From positions 186,001 through 250,000 of the forward strand of contig NZ_JAOBQJ010000004.1 of NCBI RefSeq assembly GCF_026162425.1: 64,000 nt of DNA. Reading direction: 5' to 3'. The notes beneath the pieces were generated by a model. It searched no databases and was not told where the DNA came from. It saw only the letters and a list, made by a program, of their open reading frames with translations. The stretch comes from Flexivirga meconopsidis. GTDB taxonomy: Bacteria; Actinomycetota; Actinomycetes; Actinomycetales; Dermatophilaceae. Positions 41,757-49,674 of this stretch are shown one piece after another. The translations under genes were made by a program, and so were the position numbers. Every line of letters begins with the position of its first letter. Position 1 is the stretch's first letter.

Positions 41757-44162
41757 GTGAGCCCGACGAAGACCGCCAAGTCCACAGCAGCCAAGTCCGT
41801 GTCCGCCAACCGTCCAACGGCCGACAGCCACGATGTGATCCGGGTGCACGGTGCCCGGGAGAACAACCTGAAGGAAGTCGACGTCGAGCTGCCCAAGCGC
41901 CGGCTGACGGTCTTCACGGGTGTTTCGGGCTCCGGTAAGAGCTCCTTGGTGTTCGGCACGATCGCCGCCGAGTCGCAGCGGCTGATCAACGAGACGTACA
42001 GCGCGTTCGTCCAGGGCTTCATGCCCACCCTCGCCCGGCCGGACGTCGACGTACTCTCTGGTCTGACCACGGCGATCATCGTCGACCAGGAGCGCATGGG
42101 GTCCGACCCTCGATCGACCGTCGGCACCGCCACCGATGCGTTGGCGATGCTGCGAATCCTCTTCTCCCGACTGGGAAAGCCCTACATCGGATCTTCCCGT
42201 GCCTTCTCCTTCAACATTGCATCAGTCAGTGGTGCCGGTGCGCTGACCGTCGAGAAGGCCGGCCGCACGGTCAAGGAGCGGCGCGAGTTCAGCATCCAGG
42301 GCGGCATGTGCCCACGCTGCGAAGGGCGCGGCAGCGTGACCGACTTCGACCTGACGGCGCTGTATGACGAGAATCTCTCGCTCAACGACGGCGCGCTGAA
42401 GATCCCGGGTTACAGCATGGACGGCTGGCAGGGACGCATCCTGCGCGGCAGCGGATTCTTCGACCCCGACAAGCCGATCAAGAAGTTCACCAAGCGGGAG
42501 CTCGACGGCCTGCTGCACAAGGAGCCGACGAAGATCAAGGTCGACGGCATCAACCTCACCTATGAGGGCCTGATCCCCAAGATCCAGAAATCGATGCTCA
42601 GCAAGGACCGCGAGTCGATGCAGCCGCACATTCGCGCATTCGTCGACAAGGCAATAACTTTCACCACCTGTCCGGAGTGCGACGGCACACGCCTCAACCC
42701 AGAAGCGCGCTCCTCGAAGATCAAGGGCATCAACATCGCCGACGCCGCGGCGATGCAGATCAGCGACCTTGCCGAATGGGTGCGAACCCTCGACGACTCG
42801 TCGGTGGCGCCGCTGCTCGAGGCGCTGCGTGAGACGCTCGACTCCTTCGTGCAGGTGGGCCTGGGTTACCTGAGCCTGGACCGGCCGTCGGGCACGCTGT
42901 CCGGGGGAGAGGCACAGCGCACCAAGATGATCCGGCATCTCGGGTCGTCGCTCACCGATGTCACCTACGTCTTCGACGAGCCAACCATCGGGCTGCACCC
43001 GCATGACATCCAGCGGATGAACGAGCTCCTGATCCAGTTGCGGGACAAGGGAAACACGGTGCTCGTCGTCGAGCACAAGCCCGAGGCGATCGCGATCGCC
43101 GATCATGTCGTGGATCTCGGTCCGGGTGCGGGCGGTGACGGTGGCCACGTGGTCTTCGAGGGCACGGTCGATGGTCTGCGCGCGAGCGATACCCTGACCG
43201 GTCGACACCTGGACGACCGGTCGGCTCTCAAGGACGCGGTGCGCGAGCCGACCGGTGCGCTCGAGGTGCGTGGCGCCGACGCGCACAATCTGCGCTCGGT
43301 GGACGTCGACATCCCGCTCGGGGTGTTGTGCGTGATCACCGGTGTGGCCGGGTCGGGCAAGAGCTCGCTGATCAACGGCTCGGTGTCGTCGCAGGACGGC
43401 GTGGTGACGATCGACCAGTCGGCGATCCGCGGGTCGCGACGCAGCAACCCGGCAACCTACACCGGGCTGCTGGAGCCGATCCGGAAGGCCTTCGCCAAGG
43501 AGAACGGAGTAAAACCTGCTCTGTTCAGTGCAAACTCGGAAGGAGCGTGCCCCAACTGCAAGGGGGCAGGCGTCGTCTACACCGACTTGGCGATGATGGC
43601 CGGCGTGGCCACGCCGTGTGAGGTGTGCGACGGCAAACGGTTCCAGCCCGCGGTGCTCGACTACACCTTCGGGGGCAAGGACATCAGCCAAGTGCTCGCC
43701 ATGTCGGCGGAGGAGGCGGAGCGCTTCTTCGGGGACGGTGACGGACGGCTGCCGGCCGCGCACAGGATCGCGGAACGACTGGTCGACGTCGGGCTCGGCT
43801 ATGTCACCCTCGGCCAGCCGCTGACCACTCTGTCCGGCGGAGAGCGGCAGCGCCTGAAGCTGGCCAGCCAGTTGGGTGACAAGGGCGACATCTACGTGCT
43901 CGACGAGCCGACCACCGGACTGCACCTGGCCGATGTCGAGCAGTTGCTCGACCTGCTCGACCGGCTGGTCGACTCGGGCAAGTCGGTCATCGTCATCGAG
44001 CACCATCAGGCGGTGATGGCGCACGCGGATTGGATCGTCGATCTCGGACCTGGGGCGGGCCATGACGGTGGCCAGGTGGTGTTCGAGGGCATCCCGGAGA
44101 AGCTCGTCGCACAGGCGAAAACCCTGACCGGGCAGCATCTTTCGTCATACGTGAAGAAGTAG
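41757..44162 (+). CDS. UvrA-like excinuclease ATPase (class II, short UvrA2/DrrC-type)
   Basis: 801 aa from GTG 41757 (CACGAT at 41744-41749 is seven bases before). Two ABC modules: Walker A TGVSGSGKSSLVFGT and TGVAGSGKSSLING; signatures LSGGEAQRTKMIRHLG and LSGGERQRLKLASQLG; and Walker B DEPTIGLH and DEPTTGLH. Zinc motifs CPRCEGRG, CPECDGTR and CPNCKGAG...CEVC are kept. At about 800 aa it is far shorter than UvrA (about 950) and lacks much of the UvrB-binding region. Class II UvrAs are linked with drug or DNA-adduct resistance in Actinobacteria. Not a replacement for UvrA, which is not in this window. Confidence 0.87.
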   Translation: MSPTKTAKSTAAKSVSANRPTADSHDVIRVHGARENNLKEVDVELPKRRLTVFTGVSGSGKSSLVFGTIAAESQRLINETYSAFVQGFMPTLARPDVDVLSGLTTAIIVDQERMGSDPRSTVGTATDALAMLRILFSRLGKPYIGSSRAFSFNIASVSGAGALTVEKAGRTVKERREFSIQGGMCPRCEGRGSVTDFDLTALYDENLSLNDGALKIPGYSMDGWQGRILRGSGFFDPDKPIKKFTKRELDGLLHKEPTKIKVDGINLTYEGLIPKIQKSMLSKDRESMQPHIRAFVDKAITFTTCPECDGTRLNPEARSSKIKGINIADAAAMQISDLAEWVRTLDDSSVAPLLEALRETLDSFVQVGLGYLSLDRPSGTLSGGEAQRTKMIRHLGSSLTDVTYVFDEPTIGLHPHDIQRMNELLIQLRDKGNTVLVVEHKPEAIAIADHVVDLGPGAGGDGGHVVFEGTVDGLRASDTLTGRHLDDRSALKDAVREPTGALEVRGADAHNLRSVDVDIPLGVLCVITGVAGSGKSSLINGSVSSQDGVVTIDQSAIRGSRRSNPATYTGLLEPIRKAFAKENGVKPALFSANSEGACPNCKGAGVVYTDLAMMAGVATPCEVCDGKRFQPAVLDYTFGGKDISQVLAMSAEEAERFFGDGDGRLPAAHRIAERLVDVGLGYVTLGQPLTTLSGGERQRLKLASQLGDKGDIYVLDEPTTGLHLADVEQLLDLLDRLVDSGKSVIVIEHHQAVMAHADWIVDLGPGAGHDGGQVVFEGIPEKLVAQAKTLTGQHLSSYVKK

Positions 44163-44210
44163 GGCGTGGCATCCGGTTGGCGAGACCCGGGGTTACTGGA
44201 TCGACGCGGG

Positions 44211-45311
44211 TCAGGCGATCAGCCCGGCCGACTCGTCCCGCGCACCGCGCAGGTAACGCCGCACCGCGGTCGCGGCCGCTCGGCCGGCACGGTTGCCGCC
44301 GATCGTGCTCGCCGACGGGCCGTAACCGACCAGCTGGACGCGCGCGTCGAGTGCGGCCGTCGTGGCGGCCTGCGGTCCGCCGTGTGCCGGCATCTCCAGG
44401 GCGATGCCACCGAGCGGTGACCGCAAGTGCAGGGGTGCGAGATGTGTGACTGCCGGTCGGAAGCCGGTGGCCCACAGGATGACGTCGACCTTCTCGAATG
44501 TACCGTCAGCCCAACGGATTCCGTTCGGCTCGATGCGTTCGAACATCGCGCGCCGTTCATATGCACCGAGACGGGCCGCCTCTTGTTCCTGCGGACGGAG
44601 GGCAAGGCCAGTCACGCTGACGACACTTGCCGGCGGGAGTCCCTGCGTCACTCGCTCGGCGACAGCCGTGACGGCGTCGAGTCCGGCTTCCGGTGAGAAG
44701 CCCTCGGTGCGCCATACCGGCGGGCGACGGGTCACCCAGATCGTGTCGGCGACCGGCGCGAGCTCGCCCAGGAACTGTATGGCGGAGGCCCCGCCGCCGA
44801 CCACGACGACGCGTCGCCCCGCGAGGTGCTGCCGGCCCGGGTAGTCGGCGGTGTGCCACTGTTCCCCGGCGAAGGACGCCTGACCGGGGTAGCGGGGGAT
44901 GAAGGGCCGACTCCAGGTGCCGGTCGCGTTGATCAGCGTACGGCTGCGCCATACCCGATCACCGGAGCTGATCTGCAGGAGTGCCGGGTCATCCGGATCG
45001 TCGCGCACCGCGTCGACCCGGACCGGCCGGATCACCGGAAGGCGTTGGTGCTGCTCGTATTCGGCAAACCACGACGGTATGACGACATTGGCGCGGTCCG
45101 CGGAGCCACCCGGCGCCGGTGCGTCCGGCAGGTCGGCGACGCCATGCACGTCCAGCATCGTCAACGAGTCCCACCGGTGCTGCCACGCCCCTCCGGGGCC
45201 GGCATCGGCGTCGAGCACGACGTGGTCGATGCCCAGCCGCTTGAGATGGTGGGACGCGGACAGCCCCGCCTGGCCGGCGCCGATGACCAGCGCGTCGAGA
45301 ACCTCCGTCAC
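44211..45311 (-). CDS. FAD-dependent NAD(P)-binding monooxygenase-like flavoprotein
   Basis: 366 aa, GTG start at 45311. Two dinucleotide loops: ALVIGAGQAGLSASHHLKRLG and VVVVGGGASAIQFLGELA, plus IPRYPGQASFAGEQWHTADYPG, which is the FxGxxxHxxxW/Y motif of class B flavin monooxygenases (here FAGEQWHTADY). Also ATGFRPAV. Similar proteins are annotated as CzcO-like or putative Baeyer-Villiger/N-hydroxylating monooxygenases. The substrate is unknown. It is short, about 365 aa, for that class. Confidence 0.85.
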   Translation of the reverse strand: MTEVLDALVIGAGQAGLSASHHLKRLGIDHVVLDADAGPGGAWQHRWDSLTMLDVHGVADLPDAPAPGGSADRANVVIPSWFAEYEQHQRLPVIRPVRVDAVRDDPDDPALLQISSGDRVWRSRTLINATGTWSRPFIPRYPGQASFAGEQWHTADYPGRQHLAGRRVVVVGGGASAIQFLGELAPVADTIWVTRRPPVWRTEGFSPEAGLDAVTAVAERVTQGLPPASVVSVTGLALRPQEQEAARLGAYERRAMFERIEPNGIRWADGTFEKVDVILWATGFRPAVTHLAPLHLRSPLGGIALEMPAHGGPQAATTAALDARVQLVGYGPSASTIGGNRAGRAAATAVRRYLRGARDESAGLIA

Positions 45312-45371
45312 GCTTGGTGGAACGCCCGGATGGCGGCCGATATGCCCGTGGTGCTGATGTGCCGGCCGTCC

Positions 45372-45935
45372 TCAGTCGATCAGCGGCACGAAGGAGTAGC
45401 GGCCGTGCTCACTGCGCGCGATCTCGCCGCTTGCCGAACGCGTGACGCGCAGCATGACGCTGTCGACCGGGATGACGAGCACGCCTTGCGAATCAAGTTG
45501 ATCCACAAGAGTTTCCGGCAACGTCGCAGCTCCCGCCGACACCAGGATGCGGTCGAAGGGCGCATCCCGGGGGAGTCCGAGCACCCCGTCCGTGGCAGCC
45601 TCGATCGTCGCCCAGGGCTGTCGTGTCCGTTCGAGAGCGGCCGATCCGGTGGTGACGAGCTCGGGGATGCGCTCGACACCTCGCACCCGGCCGGTGACGC
45701 CGGTCAGGTGAGCCAGCAGCGCGGTGGTCCACCCGGATCCCGACCCGACGTCGAGCACCCGCTGGCCGGGTCGCACCTCGAGCAGTCGGAGCATGTCCGC
45801 CACGGTGCGGGGCTGAGAGTTGGTCTGGCCGTGCCCGATCTGCAATGGTCCGTCGTACGACGCTCGACCGCGCACCGCACTGGGCAGGAACAGCTCCCGA
45901 GGCATGGCCGCGAACGCGGCCGAAACCGGGTCCAT
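45372..45935 (-). CDS. Protein-L-isoaspartate O-methyltransferase-like protein
   Basis: 187 aa. MPRELFLP, YDGPLQIGHGQTNSQPRTVADMLRLLEV (the substrate loop GHGQTNSQP), VLDVGSGSGWTTALLAHLTG and FDRILVSAGAATLPETLVDQL are the PCMT pattern. PCMT repairs isoaspartyl residues by methylation with SAM; the short forms in Actinobacteria may have other targets. The minus-strand box TAGGCT (45942-45947) lies six bases upstream of the ATG, consistent with a leaderless mRNA. Confidence 0.87.
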   Translation of the reverse strand: MDPVSAAFAAMPRELFLPSAVRGRASYDGPLQIGHGQTNSQPRTVADMLRLLEVRPGQRVLDVGSGSGWTTALLAHLTGVTGRVRGVERIPELVTTGSAALERTRQPWATIEAATDGVLGLPRDAPFDRILVSAGAATLPETLVDQLDSQGVLVIPVDSVMLRVTRSASGEIARSEHGRYSFVPLID

Positions 45936-46042
45936 CGACCCAGCCTACGACGATCGGCACTGAGCGGGCTCGCGCCGACTCGCGGCATCAAGGTTCGTGT
46001 CTTCAATAGGCATCATGAAGGGAATTTGCTACATTCTAAGTC

Positions 46043-46678
46043 ATGAAGTCTCTCGTCGTGATCACCGCGGACCAGATCGGCAGCCGCCGTGGCGTCGCAC
46101 CGGTGGCAGAGACCCTCGAGCAGCTGCGGCCGGTCGTGCACGGGCGCGGGGCGCGAGCGTTCGCGCAACAGGCGGGCGACGAGATCCAGGGACTGATCGT
46201 GAGTTCGGAGCAGGCCATCGAGGTGGTGGAGACGTTGTCGCGCGTAGGGGAGTGGCGCATCGGCGTCGGTCTCGGCTCCGTGGATGCGCCGGTCCCGAGG
46301 GACGTACGCACGGCGAACGGCCCGGCCTTCGTCGCGGCCCGGCGCGCGCTCACGGCTTCGCGATCCGCACCGCAGGACCTATGTGTGGATGCAGCCGTGT
46401 CGGGCGTGCGCGAAGTGGACCAACTGCAGGCGGCGTTGTGGCTGCTGCGCACGTTGTGGCGCCGGCGCACGACCGCCGGGTGGGAGGCGGTCGCCGTGGT
46501 GCGGGACGCCACCGATCAGCAGACGGCCGCAGCTGCGCTCGGCATTACGCCGTCCGCGCTGAGCCAGCGGCTGCGCGCTGCGGGGCGGGAGGAAGGCGCG
46601 GCGGGTCGCCGCCTGGCGGTCATACTTCTCGAGGCGGCTCGGAGCCGCCTCGACGACGTCGTCGGTGCGGACGGTTAG
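46043..46678 (+). CDS. SatD-like protein with C-terminal helix-turn-helix
   Basis: 211 aa from ATG 46043. The N-terminal half (VITADQIGSRRG, FAQQAGDEIQGLIVSSEQA, RIGVGLGSVDAP, NGPAFVAARRAL) matches the SatD-like fold, a nucleotide-cyclase-like module; the C-terminus ATDQQTAAAALGITPSALSQRLRAAGREEG is a clear DNA-binding helix-turn-helix. TACATT at 46030-46035 with a seven-base gap suggests a leaderless mRNA. The following small membrane protein gene is immediately downstream, a pairing that recurs in Actinobacteria. Function unknown; involvement in acid or stress response is inference. Confidence 0.75.
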   Translation: MKSLVVITADQIGSRRGVAPVAETLEQLRPVVHGRGARAFAQQAGDEIQGLIVSSEQAIEVVETLSRVGEWRIGVGLGSVDAPVPRDVRTANGPAFVAARRALTASRSAPQDLCVDAAVSGVREVDQLQAALWLLRTLWRRRTTAGWEAVAVVRDATDQQTAAAALGITPSALSQRLRAAGREEGAAGRRLAVILLEAARSRLDDVVGADG

Positions 46679-46681
46679 GTT
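46676..46681 (+). promoter_or_regulatory. Leaderless-type -10 box (TAGGTT) over a stop codon
   Basis: TAGGTT begins at the TAG stop codon of the SatD-like gene and is seven bases before ATG 46689 of the next gene. The same codon would thus end one protein and help start the next transcript. Confidence 0.5.
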
Positions 46682-46688
46682 CGACGCC

Positions 46689-47063
46689 ATGCTGGATGCA
46701 CTCGTCGTCGCCGGGTTCGGTCTTGCCGCGGTCGTGCTCGGAGCGGTCGCGACCATCGGCGTCTTCCGTCTCGTTGAGGCGAGTGGCGCCGAGGACGCGA
46801 CACACTCGTTGCAGGATGCCGGGTCGATCCTGCGCGGCGGCATGTGGATCGGCGCGCTTGAGCGCGTGGCGATCTTTGCAGGATTGGTCGCGGGCTGGCC
46901 GGAGTCCATTGCGATCGTGCTCGCCGTCAAGGGGCTGGGTCGCTACCCCGAACTAAAATCAGGCGAACAACCAGCGGTTGCGGAGCGATTCATCATCGGC
47001 ACGTTCGTGAGCGTGCTGTCCGCGTGCGCCTGCGCGGGTGCGGCGCACGCGGTGGTGGGCTGA
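46689..47063 (+). CDS. Small integral membrane protein, partner of the SatD-like gene
   Basis: 124 aa. Three or four membrane spans (ALVVAGFGLAAVVLGAVATIGVF, MWIGALERVAIFAGLVAGWPESIAIVLAVKGLG, IIGTFVSVLSACACAGAAHAVVG). The central GALERVAIFAGLV and KGLGRYPEL match a family of uncharacterised actinobacterial membrane proteins found after SatD-type genes. TAGGTT at 46676-46681 before ATG 46689 would allow independent leaderless expression. The stop codon is directly adjacent to the stop of the converging cyclophilin gene. Confidence 0.78.
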   Translation: MLDALVVAGFGLAAVVLGAVATIGVFRLVEASGAEDATHSLQDAGSILRGGMWIGALERVAIFAGLVAGWPESIAIVLAVKGLGRYPELKSGEQPAVAERFIIGTFVSVLSACACAGAAHAVVG

Positions 47064-47816
47064 TCACCGGCCGCTCTTGGCTCGTTCGATGATCGTGGTC
47101 AGCTTGGGGGAGCCGTCTTCCGGCGTGCCGTCCGCGCCGGGGTCGATGCCGCCGGCGGCGACCTGGTCGAGCACCTTCATGCCCTCGGGTGTGACGTGGC
47201 CGAAGACGGTGTAGTCGGGGCGGAGTCGCGAATCGGCATACACGAGAAAGAATTGGCTGCCGTTGGTGTCCGGGCCGCCGTTGGCCATCGCGAGCGTGCC
47301 GCGTGGGTAGACCTTGCGGCTGCCGTCGGGGAAGCCGGGCCAGTTGGGCAGCGCGTTGGCCGAGCCGAGCTCGTCCTTGAACGAGTAGCCGGGGTCGCCC
47401 CAGCCGGTGCCGAGGGGATCACCGCATTGCAACACCGACAGGGCGTATGGCGGTGTCTGGTATGCCGTGAGCCGGTGGCATTTGGTGCCGTCGTAGTACT
47501 TCTGGTGCGCGAGGAACGTCATACTCCGGACTGCGCATGGCGCCGCAGAACGGTCGAGCACCAGCGGGATGTCGCCGCGGTTGGTCTTCAGCGTCAGTGT
47601 CGAATTGCCTTGTGTGTTAGCAGTTTTCGGATCTGGGGGGAGTCCGACGAAGGTTGAGTACGTCTGGTCCGCCAAAGGGGTGAACGCGCACGCGCCGCTG
47701 GTCGGCGCGGTCGGGATGGCCGGCTTCGTGGCGGGAGCCGCGGCAGTGGCTGCCGGTGAGATTGCGGTGGCCAGGGCGATGGCACTGACCGCGGTGAGGG
47801 ACTTCCAGACGTGCAT
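47064..47816 (-). CDS. Secreted peptidyl-prolyl isomerase (cyclophilin type)
   Basis: 250 aa. A signal peptide (residues 1-26, SLTAVSAIALATAISPAATA) is followed by a Pro/Ala linker and a cyclophilin domain: LKTNRGDIPLVLDRSAAPCAVRSMTFLAHQKYYDGTKCHRL, the active-site loop GTLAMANGGPDTNGSQFFLVYADS and TVFGHVTPEGMKVLDQVA. The catalytic arginine is replaced in context by the secreted-PpiA pattern seen in Actinobacteria. It assists folding of exported proteins. A run of cysteines (e.g. GACAFTPL, LQCGD) may form disulfides outside. Confidence 0.88.
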   Translation of the reverse strand: MHVWKSLTAVSAIALATAISPAATAAAPATKPAIPTAPTSGACAFTPLADQTYSTFVGLPPDPKTANTQGNSTLTLKTNRGDIPLVLDRSAAPCAVRSMTFLAHQKYYDGTKCHRLTAYQTPPYALSVLQCGDPLGTGWGDPGYSFKDELGSANALPNWPGFPDGSRKVYPRGTLAMANGGPDTNGSQFFLVYADSRLRPDYTVFGHVTPEGMKVLDQVAAGGIDPGADGTPEDGSPKLTTIIERAKSGR

Positions 47817-47902
47817 GACGGGCTCCTTTGGTGGGGATTTCGTCAGTGTGCTCCGATTCGGGCGCCGGTGGTGGTTTGCCGTGCGCCATATATTTGGCTG
47901 CC

Positions 47903-48319
47903 GTGAGCGACGTATTGGACGAGGGTCCGTTCTTTCATGGCACGCGGGCCGCGCTGCAGGCCGGCGAGCTGCTGACCGCAGGGCACCGATCGAACTACCG
48001 GCCCGAGGTTGTGATGAACCACATCTACTTCACCGCATTGCCGGACGGCGCCGGCTTGGCCGCCGAAATCGCTGCCATGCATGATGATTCGTGGCATCCG
48101 CATGTCTACGAGGTCGAGCCGACGGGGGAGTTCGAGAACGACCCGAACGTCACCGACCGGAAGTTTCCCGGCAACCCGACGCGGTCATACCGCAGCACTG
48201 AACCGCTGCGCATCGTGCGCGAGGTGGACGACTGGCCTCGCCTCACCCCCGAGGCGCTGCAGGTATGGCGGGAGCGGCTCGCGGCGCTGCACGAGAGCAA
48301 CGCGGAGATCATCAACTGA
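47903..48319 (+). CDS. arr: NAD(+)--rifampin ADP-ribosyltransferase
   Basis: 138 aa from GTG 47903; upstream frame to 47828 has no ribosome site and TATATT at 47889-47894 is close to the GTG. GPFFHGTRAALQAGELLTAG, HIYFTAL, VYEVEPTGEFENDPNVTDRKFPGNPTRSYRSTEPLRIV match Arr closely. His12 and Asp80 (in the DPN motif) correspond to the known NAD and catalytic residues. Arr inactivates rifampin by ADP-ribosylating the ansa hydroxyl. Chromosomal arr is known as an intrinsic resistance gene in actinobacteria such as Mycolicibacterium smegmatis. The match is to family memory only. Confidence 0.93.
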   Translation: MSDVLDEGPFFHGTRAALQAGELLTAGHRSNYRPEVVMNHIYFTALPDGAGLAAEIAAMHDDSWHPHVYEVEPTGEFENDPNVTDRKFPGNPTRSYRSTEPLRIVREVDDWPRLTPEALQVWRERLAALHESNAEIIN

Positions 48320-48352
48320 GCCGGCAGCCGCAGCCCCTGAGGACGCACATCT

Positions 48353-48393
48353 GTGGCGATATATTGAACATTGCATATAGCCACGGGGGGGGG
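48353..48393 (+). repeat. Hairpin with AT-rich arms followed by nine G
   Basis: GTGGC (48353-48357) pairs with GCCAC (48380-48384), and ATAT continues the stem on the inside, around the AT-rich ATTGAACATTGCATATAG, followed by a run of nine G (48385-48393). It is 34 bases after the arr stop. The inner sequence shares GAACA-TGCATATAG with the MFS promoter at 22046-22059. It may be an operator or terminator relic; no T-run is present. Confidence 0.55.
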
Positions 48394-48500
48394 TCGGACC
48401 GCTTGAGCGGAACGGAACGATTAATAGTTGGGTTGTATGCGGCACAGGAAAGTAGGTCGCTAGACGTACTGATCGGCCACATCGATTGACGACCCGGGGC

Positions 48501-48523
48501 GGTTAGCTTCGCCGAAGTTAACC
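48501..48523. promoter_or_regulatory. 23-bp near-perfect palindrome
   Basis: GGTTAGCTTCG (48501-48511) and CGAAGTTAACC (48513-48523) are inverse copies with one mismatch and one central base. It lies about 170 bases before the amidohydrolase ATG. Size and symmetry fit a dimeric repressor operator (TetR, MarR or GntR type), but no regulator gene adjoins it. Confidence 0.55.
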
Positions 48524-48530
48524 CGCTGCA

Positions 48531-48656
48531 ATGTGTCTGGCGAGACTCCGTTGTCGTGCCCAGCACGCCCTAGTACAGCCCGCCATCGGGTACGAGGCCG
48601 ACGGCCGAGAGCTCCTCGAGGTCGAGGGCCGAATCGTCGCGCCCGGCAAGTCGTGA
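48531..48656 (+). CDS. Short ORF, possible gene remnant
   Basis: 41 codons from ATG 48531. The second half reads ALVQPAIGYEADGRELLEVEG and RIVAPGKS, with normal codon usage for the genome, while the first half looks like noise. It starts just after the palindrome and has no ribosome site. It could be the C-terminal remnant of a lost gene in front of the amidohydrolase. Weak. Confidence 0.25.
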   Translation: MCLARLRCRAQHALVQPAIGYEADGRELLEVEGRIVAPGKS

Positions 48657-48690
48657 GCCCAGACCGAACCGCCAGGACGAGGAACGAACC

Positions 48691-49674
48691 ATGGGAAAAC
48701 TCGACGTTCACGCACATGCGGTCGTTGCCTGCACCGGCGCGCGCGCTGAACGCATGACACATGAATTGATTGTCAAGGAAGGTTTCGCGGGCCGCGTCCC
48801 TGGAGCCGGCTGGAGTGTCGAAGGCGCGTTGCAATTCATGGACGCACACGACATCGCCCTCCAACTGCTCTCCATACCCGGTGCGTTGAGTCCGTCTGAG
48901 GCGCATGACTGGAACGGCCAAGCCGCGGAGATCGTCGCAAAGCGTCCTGACCGCTTCGGCCTGCTGGCCGCATTGCCCCTGGCAGACACCGACAGCGCTC
49001 TTGCAGAAGTCGTTCAAGCCGACGAAGAGCTGGCGGCCGACGGGTTTGCGATCGCGAGCAACTACGACGGCTGCTACCTGGGCGATCCGCGCTTCGAGCC
49101 TGTTTTCGCTGAGTTGGAGCGACGCGGCCTACCGGTGTTCGTTCATCCCACACTGCCCCCGGCGTTCGACATGGTTGGACTGGGCCGTCCAGGTCCTCTC
49201 TTCGAGTATCCGGTCGACACAGCACGCACTGCGCTAGACGCGATCTTCAGCGGGCTGTTCCTGCGGCATCCGGGGCTGGCGATGATTCTGGCGCATGCCG
49301 GCGGCGTGCTGCCGGCACTCTCCGACCGAATTACGATGCTCGGAGTGCAGAGCTGGGTGGCAAATCCACACAAGCTCACCGCAACGCAACTACGAGAGCA
49401 ACTCGCTCACCTCTACTTGGACACGGCAATCGGTGGAGGGCCCGCGTCGATAACCCCGGCCGTCGCGATGGTCGGCGAAGATCACCTGGTATTTGGCTCT
49501 GACTATCCACAGGCTGGGGTAGAGACGATCGAGGAGACGTTGCGCAACCTCGACCGGCTCGGGCAAAGCCGCGAAAAGGCGCTGCAGGAAACGTTTGCGT
49601 CCCTATTCCCTGCCGCTGCGAGACGGGCGACGGGGACGTCCGCCGCAGAATGGCCGACTGTGCCGGTCGACTGA
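48691..49674 (+). CDS. Amidohydrolase-family protein (ACMSD-like)
   Basis: 327 aa, ATG with a GAGGAACG ribosome-site-like stretch upstream. The metal site D-x-H-x-H pattern is seen as KLDVHAHAVV, then FVHPTLPPAFD, ILAHAGGVLPAL and the acid in VFGSDYPQAG; the order fits the 2-amino-3-carboxymuconate-6-semialdehyde decarboxylase group (amidohydrolase_2). Substrate unknown; decarboxylation or hydrolysis of aromatic ring-cleavage products is possible. The third-position G+C of this gene is visibly lower than in its neighbours, suggesting acquisition. Confidence 0.85.
   Translation: MGKLDVHAHAVVACTGARAERMTHELIVKEGFAGRVPGAGWSVEGALQFMDAHDIALQLLSIPGALSPSEAHDWNGQAAEIVAKRPDRFGLLAALPLADTDSALAEVVQADEELAADGFAIASNYDGCYLGDPRFEPVFAELERRGLPVFVHPTLPPAFDMVGLGRPGPLFEYPVDTARTALDAIFSGLFLRHPGLAMILAHAGGVLPALSDRITMLGVQSWVANPHKLTATQLREQLAHLYLDTAIGGGPASITPAVAMVGEDHLVFGSDYPQAGVETIEETLRNLDRLGQSREKALQETFASLFPAAARRATGTSAAEWPTVPVD

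Noticed and set aside
42222-44138. 638-codon minus-strand frame opposite the UvrA-like gene
   Set aside because: Shadow frame; no motif, while the plus strand has two complete ABC modules.
48531-48656. The short ORF as a functional gene
   Set aside because: No ribosome site and half of it looks random; listed only as a possible remnant.
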